A stretch of 64,000 nt of DNA from Hyphomicrobiales bacterium (GTDB taxonomy: Bacteria > Pseudomonadota > Alphaproteobacteria > Rhizobiales > Rhizobiaceae): the NCBI GenBank assembly GCA_900470155.1, contig UBZT01000008.1:246114-310113 (forward strand), given 5' to 3'. The notes under the pieces are model-generated. The model saw nothing but the letters and a program-made list of their open reading frames with translations, had not been told where the DNA came from and searched no databases. A program made the position numbers and the translations under genes. Positions 53,813-64,000 of this stretch are shown piece after piece. Position 1 is the first letter of the stretch. Each line of letters starts with the position of its first letter.

Positions 53813-53866
53813 GGAACGTCGGTCTTTGCTGTTTGGCGCAGGGCGTAGAAAATGGCTCACCATGCG

Positions 53867-53899
53867 TGATGTAACTAACGTAACGTCAGTAATACATCA
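53867..53899. promoter_or_regulatory. Dyad upstream of the EamA gene
   Basis: TGATGTA (53867-53873) and TACATCA (53893-53899) form inverted arms around an imperfectly symmetrical centre with ACGTAACGT. On the minus strand TTGATG (53900-53895) could serve as a -35 element inside it, with only a weak -10 (TAGTTA). It may be an operator for the EamA gene starting at 53812. Confidence 0.4.
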
Positions 53900-53930
53900 A
53901 AGCCCGGTGTCTCGGGCTCTGCAATGAAAA

Positions 53931-53954
53931 ACGCCGGCGAAACATCGCCGGCGT
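53931..53954 (-). terminator. Rho-independent hairpin between glnA and the EamA gene
   Basis: ACGCCGGCGA (53931-53940) pairs with TCGCCGGCGT (53945-53954) around AACA. On the minus strand it is followed by TTTTTC, which suits termination of glnA, whose stop lies 37 bp away. A second hairpin AGCCCG/CGGGCT lies at 53901-53918. Confidence 0.88.
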
Positions 53955-53990
53955 CTTTAAATCAGCACGCTTTGATGCGCTGCAGACCAA

Positions 53991-55400
53991 TCAGGCCGAA
54001 TAGTACATGTCGAATTCGACCGGATGCGGCGTCATTTCGAAGCGCATGACTTCATGCATCTTCAATTCGATGAACGAATCGATCTGATCGTCATCGAACA
54101 CGCCGCCGGCGGTCAGGTACTTGCGATCCTTGTCGAGGTTTTCCAGCGCTTCGCGCAGGGAACCGCAGACGGTCGGGATCTTCTTCAGTTCCTTCGGCGG
54201 CAGGTCGTACAGATCCTTGTCCATGGCCTTGCCAGGATGGATCTTGTTCTTGATGCCGTCGAGGCCCGCCATCAGCATCGCTGCAAAGGCGAGGTACGGG
54301 TTTGCCATCGGGTCCGGGAAGCGGACTTCGACGCGCTTGGCCTTCGGGTTCGAGCCGAATGGAATACGGCACGAAGCCGAACGGTTGCGGGCCGAGTAAG
54401 CCAACAGAACCGGTGCTTCATAGCCGGGGACAAGACGCTTGTAGGAATTGGTCGACGGGTTGGTGAATGCGTTGATCGACTTGGCATGCTTGATGATGCC
54501 GCCGATGAAGTAGAGGCACGATTCAGACAGGCCGGCATACTCGTCGCCGGCAAACGTCGGCTTGCCGTCCTTCCAGATCGACATATGCACATGCATGCCC
54601 GAACCGTTGTCGCCGAAGATCGGCTTCGGCATGAAGGTTGCTGTCTTGCCATAGGCATTGGCGACCTGGTGCACGACGTATTTGTAGATCTGCATCTTGT
54701 CGGCATTGCGCACCAGCGCGTCGAACTTGATGCCGAGTTCGTGCTGGGCAGCGGCCACTTCATGGTGGTGCTTTTCCACGACCACGCCCATTTCGCCGAG
54801 AACCGTCAGCATTTCGGAACGCATGTCCTGCAGGCTGTCGATCGGCGGAACCGGGAAATAGCCGCCCTTGACGCGCGGACGGTGGCCGAGGTTGCCGGTC
54901 TCGTAGTCGGTGTCGTCGTTCGACGGCAGTTCGCTCGAATCGAGCTTGAAACCGGTGTTGTAAGGGTCGGCCTTGTACTTGACGTCGTCGAATACGAAGA
55001 ATTCGGCTTCCGGACCAACGAACACGGTGTCGCCGATACCCGATGCCTTGAGATAGGCCTCGGCCTTCTTGGCGGTGCCGCGCGGATCGCGGTTATAGGC
55101 TTCGCCCGAGACCGGGTCGAGAATGTCGCAGATGATGACCATGGTGGACTGCGCAAAGAACGGATCCATGTGGACCGTGTCCGGGTCCGGCATCAGCACC
55201 ATGTCGGATTCGTTGATCGCCTTCCAGCCGCCGATCGAGGAGCCGTCGAACATGACGCCGTCGGCAAACATGTCTTCGTCCACGCAGACAACGTCCATCG
55301 TCACGTGCTGCAGCTTGCCCTTGGGGTCGGTGAAGCGCAGGTCGACGAATTTCACGTCATTGTCTTTGATCTGCTTGAGAATATCGCTTGCAGTCGTCAT
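53991..55400 (-). CDS. glnA: Glutamine synthetase type I
   Basis: A 469-residue dodecameric GSI that makes glutamine from glutamate, ammonia and ATP. The N-terminal [20 protein letters not shown], the active-site segments [11 protein letters not shown] and [10 protein letters not shown], and [13 protein letters not shown] are clear. The C-terminal [16 protein letters not shown] contains the adenylylation Tyr controlled by GlnE, so this is the regulated GSI-beta type. It follows glnB by 63 bp and is likely transcribed from the glnB sigma-54 promoter, with an intercistronic hairpin between them. Confidence 0.98.
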   Translation of the reverse strand: MTTASDILKQIKDNDVKFVDLRFTDPKGKLQHVTMDVVCVDEDMFADGVMFDGSSIGGWKAINESDMVLMPDPDTVHMDPFFAQSTMVIICDILDPVSGEAYNRDPRGTAKKAEAYLKASGIGDTVFVGPEAEFFVFDDVKYKADPYNTGFKLDSSELPSNDDTDYETGNLGHRPRVKGGYFPVPPIDSLQDMRSEMLTVLGEMGVVVEKHHHEVAAAQHELGIKFDALVRNADKMQIYKYVVHQVANAYGKTATFMPKPIFGDNGSGMHVHMSIWKDGKPTFAGDEYAGLSESCLYFIGGIIKHAKSINAFTNPSTNSYKRLVPGYEAPVLLAYSARNRSASCRIPFGSNPKAKRVEVRFPDPMANPYLAFAAMLMAGLDGIKNKIHPGKAMDKDLYDLPPKELKKIPTVCGSLREALENLDKDRKYLTAGGVFDDDQIDSFIELKMHEVMRFEMTPHPVEFDMYYSA

Positions 55401-55434
55401 TTTATTGTTTTCCTCGCGTGAGATGACGATTTAA

Positions 55435-55458
55435 GCCCGGCCTCCCTAGGTGCCGGGC
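55435..55458 (-). promoter_or_regulatory. Intercistronic hairpin between glnB and glnA
   Basis: GCCCGGC (55435-55441) and GCCGGGC (55452-55458) pair around a ten-base loop, in the 63-bp glnB-glnA gap. There is no T run on the minus strand, so it is more likely an mRNA processing or stability element or a partial attenuator than a full terminator. Confidence 0.5.
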
Positions 55459-55463
55459 CTGAC

Positions 55464-56152
<689 letters not shown>

Positions 56153-57628
56153 ATGACAGTGCAATCGGCAGAAATCCTTTTGAGCCCCTCGGCCATGACC
56201 CGCGTCGATGCGGCAGCGGCATTAGGCATGGATAGCTATGGGCTGATGCTGCGCGCCGGCGAGGCGGTCGCGGCAGCCGCCTTGCGGCTCTTCCCGGGCG
56301 CCTTGCGCTTCGTCGTCTTGTGTGGCCCCGGCAACAATGGCGGTGATGGTTATGTCGCGGCCGCCGCCCTCGCGCGTGCGGGCGCATCCGTCACTGTCCA
56401 CCATCTCGGCGATCCGTCTTTGCTCACGGGTGATGCCGCGCATGCGCATGCCGACGCATCCTTGTCCTCGACGCCTTTGCAGGCCTACATGCCGCATCCC
56501 GGTGATGTCGTCATCGACGCCCTGTTCGGTGCGGGCCTTGCCCGTGACGTGTCCAGGGATGTGAGCGACAGCGTCGAACGCGTGGCGGCGGCAGGCTTGC
56601 CGGTCTTGGCCATTGATCTGCCGTCCGGTCTCGACGGGATGACGGGTTTGGTTCGCGGTGCGGCTTTCCAGGCGACCAACACGGTTACCTTCATGACCCG
56701 CAAGCCAGGGCATCTGCTGCTGCCCGGCCGTACATTGTGTGGTGCGATCGAGGTCTTCGATATCGGCATTCCCCACCGGCTGATTGCCGCTGAAGCCGAG
56801 CGCCTCTGGGTCAATGGCCCGCCGCTCTGGCAAAACCACCAGGTGCCGCCGGCCGCCGGCGACCACAAATACCGACGCGGTCATCTCACCGTCTTTTCCG
56901 GTGGCGCAACGGCGACCGGTGCGGCGCGGCTGTCGGCCACGGCAGGTTTGAAAGCCGGGGCAGGGCTCGTCACCATCGCGTCGCCGAAAGATGCACTGTC
57001 TATCAATGCCACCCATCTGACGGCGATCATGCTGCAGGACATCAACGGCAAAGCCGATCTTGAACGTTACCTGGAGGACACGCGCCGCGCGACATTCGTG
57101 CTTGGACCGAGTTTCGGCGACTTGGCCACTGCCCAAACCTATGCGCTTTGCCTCGGTGCACATGGCCGAACTGTCGTCCTTGATGCCGATGGCATAACCG
57201 CGTTCCGCAACGATGTACGCAGTCTCCGCACCGCCTTTTCGGATGGCGGTCCACGCCTCGTCGTCACCCCGCATGAGGGGGAGTTTGCCCGGCTATTTCC
57301 CGAGATTTACGAAATGCCTGCCGGCAAGGTCGAGAAAGCCCGAGCGGCCGCCAGCGAACTGGGCGGGATCGTCGTCTACAAGGGCGCCGACACTGTGATC
57401 GCCGCTCCGGACGGCCGTGCCGCGATCAACGAAACTGCGCCGCCGCAACTGGCAACGGCCGGGTCCGGCGACGTGCTGGCCGGCATCATTGCTGCACTCA
57501 TCGGGCAGGGCCTGCCGGCCTTCGAGGCGGCCTGCGCCGGCGTGTATCTGCATGGCGAGGCGGCGTCTCGAGCCGGGTCAGGGATGACTGCGGAAGATCT
57601 GGCCGCCGCTGTTGGCCCCCTAGAGTAG
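56153..57628 (+). CDS. nnr: Bifunctional NAD(P)HX epimerase / ADP-dependent dehydratase
   Basis: A 491-residue repair enzyme that returns hydrated NADH and NADPH to the active form. The N-terminal YjeF epimerase domain shows LLSPSAMTRVDAAAALGMDS, VLCGPGNNGGDGYVAAAALA and IDALFGAGLARDVS. The C-terminal ribokinase-like dehydratase domain has YRRGHLTVFSGGATATGAARL, VVTPHEGEFARLFPE and ATAGSGDVLAGIIAALIGQG, with the ATP-site aspartate. It is divergent from glnBA and converges with the Na/Pi cotransporter gene, overlapping it by nine bases. Confidence 0.94.
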   Translation: MTVQSAEILLSPSAMTRVDAAAALGMDSYGLMLRAGEAVAAAALRLFPGALRFVVLCGPGNNGGDGYVAAAALARAGASVTVHHLGDPSLLTGDAAHAHADASLSSTPLQAYMPHPGDVVIDALFGAGLARDVSRDVSDSVERVAAAGLPVLAIDLPSGLDGMTGLVRGAAFQATNTVTFMTRKPGHLLLPGRTLCGAIEVFDIGIPHRLIAAEAERLWVNGPPLWQNHQVPPAAGDHKYRRGHLTVFSGGATATGAARLSATAGLKAGAGLVTIASPKDALSINATHLTAIMLQDINGKADLERYLEDTRRATFVLGPSFGDLATAQTYALCLGAHGRTVVLDADGITAFRNDVRSLRTAFSDGGPRLVVTPHEGEFARLFPEIYEMPAGKVEKARAAASELGGIVVYKGADTVIAAPDGRAAINETAPPQLATAGSGDVLAGIIAALIGQGLPAFEAACAGVYLHGEAASRAGSGMTAEDLAAAVGPLE

Positions 57629-59266
57629 CCGGCTGCCGCGCAACAGGCCTTCGCCTTCCAGCAACGGGTAGCCGATCGATATGAACAGCGAATTGATCTC
57701 CTTCAGGTCCCGCATCGTGTCGATATGCAGCGAACTGGATTCGAAACTCGCCGCATTGCCCTGACGCAGGCGCTGCAGATGTTGCTCCTCGCTGGCCTTG
57801 ACCAGTTGCCGAACGACCTCCTTGCGCGCCACGAGCTGGCGGGCATATTCGACATTGCGGTTGACCAGCAGGTTGAACGCCAGATGGGCGTTCTGCACCA
57901 CTTCGTGATGCATGGCACACAACTCAGCCCAGCCTTCGGCCGAAAATGCCGCGTTGCGCTCGTGTTTCTTGCGTGCCCGGGTCAGCATGTTCTGCGAAAT
58001 GATGTCGGCCGCTTGCTCGATCTTGATCGTCGCGCCAAGCAGGTTCTGACATTGCTCGGCCGAATGTTCGTCCAATGCCGTTTGCGATATGCGCGCCAGA
58101 TAGAACTTGATGTCGCGGTGGATCGTGTCGATCCGGTCGTCGAGCGCCTCGATCCGCTGGGTCTTTTTTGCATCCCAATGCTCGTAGAGCTCGAAAATGC
58201 TGTTCAGCATGATCTCCGTCTTGTCGCAGACGGTCAGCACTTCACGCGTGGCATTGCTGATCGCCTGCTGCGGATGCACAAGGTCGGCAGAGTTCAGCGC
58301 GGACAGTCGGTCGTCATTGGCTGGTTGTCCGGCAGTCGGCGCCAGAAACCGTTCCAGCAGCCGGGCCACGACCGCGGCAAAGGGCAGTCCGAGCACGAGA
58401 ACGGCGCCATTCATCGCCAGATGCGCCATGACGACGGCATCACCCGGCTGGCTGGCCAGCATATCAGGGCTGATTTGGAAGATGAACTGCAGGGCGAGCG
58501 CCATCAGCGTCATCAGGCCGCGAATAACCACATTGCCGAGCGGCACGACACGGGCACTGGCCTCTGCGTTCTTGGTCAGCAGTGCTGCAATCACCGCCGC
58601 GCCAAAATTGATCCCCAGCACCAGCGGGATGATCAAGGCGTCCGGCAGCAGATGTTTGTCGGCCAGCGACGCGACAAGCAGCACCGCCGCAACGCTCGAA
58701 TGGAATGACCAGGCCAGCAATGCGGCGAGCAGGAAGGCGCTGATCCAGTCGCTTGCCAGATAATTGAACAGAACGGGCAGGATCTGGCTGCTGCGCAGCG
58801 GATCCGATGCCTGGCCGATCAGTTTCAGCGACAGCAGCAAAAGGCCAAGCCCGAACAGGATCCGGCCCAGTTGCCGCCAGTGGCGTTCTTCCGAGGCGCG
58901 AAAGGCGATCGTGCCGAGCAGCAACAAAATCGGGACCAGCAGCGATAGGTCATAGCGCAGGATGCGCACGACAAAGGCCGAACCGAAATCGGCACCCAGC
59001 AAGGTCGCAATGCCGATTGCCGACGTCACATAACCTGCTGCGGTGAACGAGGCGATGATCAGGGCGACGGCGGTTGCACTCTGCAACGCCACGGCAAACA
59101 GGAAGCCGGCAAAGGCTGCCGAAAACCGGTTGCCGACCGCCAGCCGCAGCTTGTCCTTCAACACGCCGCCATAGGCTCGCTCGATGCCGGTCCGCACCAT
59201 GCGCGTCGCCCAGAGCAGGAGCGCGACCGCGCCCGCCAGATTGATGAAGACTGCTATGCCTGACAT
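57620..59266 (-). CDS. Na/Pi cotransporter family protein with PhoU-like C-terminus
   Basis: A 548-residue protein. The N-terminal half has about eight hydrophobic segments with two inverted repeats containing the NptA motif (FAVALQSATAVALIIASFTA and LLAWSFHSSVAAVLLVASLA). The C-terminal part from about residue 320 is helical and PhoU-like (EIMLNSIFELYEHWDAKKTQ, IKIEQAADIISQNMLTRARK). Family members import phosphate with sodium or take part in phosphate homeostasis. The start at ATG 59266 (MSGIAVFINLAGAV) gives the first helix directly. It overlaps the NAD(P)HX repair gene by nine bases at the 3' end. Confidence 0.9.
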   Translation of the reverse strand: MSGIAVFINLAGAVALLLWATRMVRTGIERAYGGVLKDKLRLAVGNRFSAAFAGFLFAVALQSATAVALIIASFTAAGYVTSAIGIATLLGADFGSAFVVRILRYDLSLLVPILLLLGTIAFRASEERHWRQLGRILFGLGLLLLSLKLIGQASDPLRSSQILPVLFNYLASDWISAFLLAALLAWSFHSSVAAVLLVASLADKHLLPDALIIPLVLGINFGAAVIAALLTKNAEASARVVPLGNVVIRGLMTLMALALQFIFQISPDMLASQPGDAVVMAHLAMNGAVLVLGLPFAAVVARLLERFLAPTAGQPANDDRLSALNSADLVHPQQAISNATREVLTVCDKTEIMLNSIFELYEHWDAKKTQRIEALDDRIDTIHRDIKFYLARISQTALDEHSAEQCQNLLGATIKIEQAADIISQNMLTRARKKHERNAAFSAEGWAELCAMHHEVVQNAHLAFNLLVNRNVEYARQLVARKEVVRQLVKASEEQHLQRLRQGNAASFESSSLHIDTMRDLKEINSLFISIGYPLLEGEGLLRGSRLL

Positions 59267-59428
59267 GCAAACGCCCCGTGACCGGATCGGAATCATGAGG
59301 CGCGGTCCGCATATCCCCATGGCCATACACTGTCGACCATTTCCTGACGGATGACGGCGACTCTGCGACCGAGCCTAGTCCAGATTCGCCAATGTCACAA
59401 TTTGCATATGAATACGGGCATTGTGTAT

Positions 59429-60232
59429 CTATACGACCAATGATTGCATCTTGCGCGCCGCATTGGGCGCATTGACCTTGCCGCCGGTGATGAAGAAGGC
59501 AAAGACCTCGCGTAGCTCCGCCTTGATCTTGCGCTCGGGTGCAATTTTCGGCAGGTCATTCGGCATGCCGCCGGCCGCATAGATCTTCAATCGCTCAGCC
59601 CAGGCATCAAGCTCTTCCGGTGGGTAGCAGGTCGCCATGTCATCGCTGCCTTTCTGCAGGCGCGCATAGACGAAACCCGCCGTGGGATCGGCAAACATCG
59701 GATAATCGTGATGGTCGGCACAGACAGCCGCAACATCGTATTTGCCCAGCAATTCGATGAATCCCGGCACCTGGAACGACGCGTGCCGTGGCTCGACGAC
59801 ATGGCGCAGCGGCAATCCGTCCAGGGTCTTCGGCAGCAATGTCAGGAACGCTTCGAAATCCTCCGGCTCGAATTTCTTCGTGCCCATGAACTGCCAGAGG
59901 ATCGGCCCGAGATGGGGCCCAAGCTCTGCAATCCCTTGGTTGAGAAACTTGCCCACCGATTCACCGGCCTCGGCCAATACCTTGCGATTGGTGCAGAACC
60001 GGCTCGCCTTCAGCGAGAAGACAAAATTCTCCGGCACGTCCGACGCCCATTTGGCAAATGTCGCCGGCTTCTGGCTGGAATAATAGGTGCCGTTCAACTC
60101 GATCGCCGTCAGTTCGCGGCTGGCAAATTCCAGTTGCCTCTTCTTGGCAAGTTTTTCGGGATAGAACGTGCCCTCCCAGGGCTCGAACGTCCAGCCGCCG
60201 ATTCCGGTGCGGATTGTGCCGGTTTTGGTCAT
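59429..60232 (-). CDS. DUF72 family protein
   Basis: A 267-residue TIM-barrel-like protein of the DUF72 (YecE) family. It begins MTKTGTIRTGIGGWTFEPWE and contains LEFASRELTAIELNGTYYS, FSLKASRFCTNRK, LWQFMGTKKFEPEDFEAFL, VVEPRHASFQV and VYARLQKGSDD. The function of the family is not established. The start at ATG 60232 is the family start. It is divergent from the VapB-like antitoxin gene with 66 bp between. A 162-bp stretch to the next gene downstream holds nothing I can identify. Confidence 0.85.
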   Translation of the reverse strand: MTKTGTIRTGIGGWTFEPWEGTFYPEKLAKKRQLEFASRELTAIELNGTYYSSQKPATFAKWASDVPENFVFSLKASRFCTNRKVLAEAGESVGKFLNQGIAELGPHLGPILWQFMGTKKFEPEDFEAFLTLLPKTLDGLPLRHVVEPRHASFQVPGFIELLGKYDVAAVCADHHDYPMFADPTAGFVYARLQKGSDDMATCYPPEELDAWAERLKIYAAGGMPNDLPKIAPERKIKAELREVFAFFITGGKVNAPNAARKMQSLVV

Positions 60233-60245
60233 GAAATGCCTCCCA

Positions 60246-60274
60246 TTGAAGTTAGCTAAGCAATTAGCTAATCT
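60246..60274 (+). promoter_or_regulatory. Promoter and twin-palindrome operator of the Phd/VapC toxin-antitoxin pair
   Basis: TTGAAG (60246-60251) and TAATCT (60269-60274) lie 17 bases apart. Two copies of the palindrome TTAGCTAA (60252-60259 and 60264-60271) sit in the spacer and over the -10 box, centred 12 bp apart. This is the typical layout for autorepression by the antitoxin. Confidence 0.7.
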
Positions 60275-60298
60275 AAAGATGTTGCCATGGAGCGAGCG

Positions 60299-60577
60299 AT
60301 GACGGTTGTCACCATTCACAAGGCCAAGACGGAACTTTCAAAACTCCTTGCCCGCGTTGAGGCCGGAGAGGAAATTGTCATTGCACGCGGTGATGAGCCG
60401 GTTGCGAAACTGGTGCCCCTGACAGCGGCCGACAGGAAAAATCCGCCACGCAAGGCCGGTGCATTGGCACATTTGAGGGGCAAGATCCCCTCGGACCTGT
60501 TTCTTGAGCCGATGTCGGATGACGAGTTGGCCGCCTGGGAAGGCAAATATTCGTTCCCCGGCGACAACGGCAAATGA
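60299..60577 (+). CDS. Phd/YefM-type antitoxin (VapB role)
   Basis: A 92-residue antitoxin with the Phd/YefM N-terminus: TVVTIHKAKTELSKLLARVE followed by GEEIVIARGDEPVAKLVPL, which dimerises and binds the operator. The C-terminal half is positively charged and then acidic (the toxin-wrapping part, FLEPMSDDELAAWEG). I choose ATG 60299, six bases after GGAG, over the ATG at 60287, because the predicted transcript starts near 60281. It overlaps the PIN toxin gene by four bases (ATGA). Confidence 0.9.
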   Translation: MTVVTIHKAKTELSKLLARVEAGEEIVIARGDEPVAKLVPLTAADRKNPPRKAGALAHLRGKIPSDLFLEPMSDDELAAWEGKYSFPGDNGK

Positions 60578-60960
60578 AATATCTGCTCGACACACACGCA
60601 CTGGTCTGGTGGCTTATGGATGATCCTCGTCTGAGCGCTGCGGCACGCACGGCTGTCACCAACGGCGACAATGAGATCGCCGCCAGCGCAGTCTCCGCTT
60701 TCGAAATCGCAACCAAGCATCGCCTCGGCAAGTGGCCAGAAGTGGGCACGCTCTGCGCCGATTTCGTCACATATGTCATGGCTGAACGTTTCGTCCTGCT
60801 ACCGGTTGAACCATCCCACGCTCTCTTGGCCGGCCAACTGACCGGAGATCATAAAGATCCCTTCGATCGCCTGCTCGCCGCACAGTCGAAGCTCGAAAGC
60901 CTCACGCTTGTCACCGCCGACAAGGCATTCAACGTCTTCGACGTCGAATGCCTCTGGTAA
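60574..60960 (+). CDS. vapC: VapC-type PIN-domain toxin
   Basis: A 128-residue PIN-domain ribonuclease. The acidic active site is complete: Asp6 (MKYLLDTHALVWWL), Glu44 (SAFEIATKHRLGKW), Asp95 and Asp98 (DHKDPFDRLLAAQS) and Asp116 (LVTADKAFN). VapC toxins cut tRNA or rRNA and slow translation until neutralised by the antitoxin. The ATGA overlap with the antitoxin shows translational coupling. It looks intact, unlike the parE remnant at 370-662. It ends ten bases from the uvrA stop on the opposite strand. Confidence 0.92.
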   Translation: MKYLLDTHALVWWLMDDPRLSAAARTAVTNGDNEIAASAVSAFEIATKHRLGKWPEVGTLCADFVTYVMAERFVLLPVEPSHALLAGQLTGDHKDPFDRLLAAQSKLESLTLVTADKAFNVFDVECLW

Positions 60961-60969
60961 GCGCCGCCT

Positions 60970-63891
<2,922 letters not shown>

Positions 63892-64000
63892 GGCAAATGG
63901 CTCGGATCGGACGGTGGACAGGAGATCCCGGGAGGAGGACTGTCCTTATGTAGTCTAACAACGGCGCGTGTCGAGCACTTGCCGTCATTGCGGGATGACA
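63892..64000. other. Upstream region of uvrA, cut by the window end
   Basis: No gene is seen. An inverted repeat GGACAG (63916-63921) and CTGTCC (63940-63945) lies about 25-55 bp before the uvrA start. In many bacteria ssb is divergent from uvrA, but the next gene lies outside the window. Confidence 0.3.

Noticed and set aside
63892..64000. LexA (SOS) box upstream of uvrA
   Set aside because: No GTTC-N7-GTTC or GAAC-N7-GAAC match is present before the window ends; the promoter may extend beyond it.

Overview
The window looks like a chromosomal segment of an alphaproteobacterium of the order Hyphomicrobiales, most likely a Rhizobiaceae member (Rhizobium / Agrobacterium / Sinorhizobium type). 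The evidence is the gene order lipA – coq10 – cinA – ispDF – dus(nifR3) – ntrBC – ntrYX – trkA – dat – hfq – hflX – mazG, a fused ispDF, a phosphatidylcholine synthase, a cysG – DUF2849 – cysI – DUF934 sulfur operon, a recG – sdhE – mfd block and a glnBA unit. Base composition is high-GC throughout. Genes are tightly packed with many ATGA stop/start overlaps. The genus cannot be fixed from this sequence alone.

Layout. 1-2.5 kb: 3' end of lipA, then a small insert (a frameshifted ParE toxin, its ParD antitoxin and a P-loop kinase), then coq10. 2.5-12.7 kb: isoprenoid enzymes and the nitrogen-regulation block dus-ntrB-ntrC, ntrY-ntrX and trkA. 12.7-16.9 kb: aminotransferase, hfq-hflX, mazG and a deaminase. 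17.2-22.1 kb: siroheme and sulfite reduction operon followed by ferredoxin-NADP reductase. 22.2-26.6 kb: GntR regulator, MacAB-like exporter, small membrane protein. 26.8-30.9 kb: tRNA-Lys, ccdA, an AEC carrier, a UbiH-type hydroxylase and pcs. 31.0-36.7 kb: BMP-type ABC importer (ATPase, two permeases, binding protein) and a FadR-type regulator. 36.7-41.2 kb: glmU and glmS (UDP-GlcNAc synthesis), an acetyltransferase, a DUF502 protein. 41.4-47.4 kb: recG, sdhE, mfd. 47.4-53.8 kb: acetyltransferase, two EamA exporters, a DsbA/FrnE oxidoreductase, an orphan peptide-binding protein, an IalB-like protein, hspQ. 53.9-57.6 kb: glnBA with a -24/-12 (sigma-54) promoter, then NAD(P)HX repair. 57.6-64 kb: a Na/Pi cotransporter-like protein, a DUF72 protein, a Phd/VapC toxin-antitoxin pair with a readable promoter/operator, and uvrA.

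How the genes fit together. Nitrogen control is the main theme. NtrB/NtrC and NtrY/NtrX are encoded near one end, and glnB (PII) with glnA (glutamine synthetase) near the other. glnB carries an excellent sigma-54 promoter that NtrC would be expected to drive. Other blocks are housekeeping: lipoylation, quinone, isoprenoid and siroheme synthesis, cell-wall precursors, and DNA repair (uvrA, mfd, recG).

Most of the window is core genome. I found no prophage, insertion sequence, CRISPR array or rRNA, and no clearly new multi-gene system. The least explained material is the DUF2849 and DUF934 proteins embedded in the sulfite-reduction operon, the two toxin-antitoxin insertions (one broken by a frameshift), the small RNA/DNA control elements listed below, and a 105-residue membrane protein.
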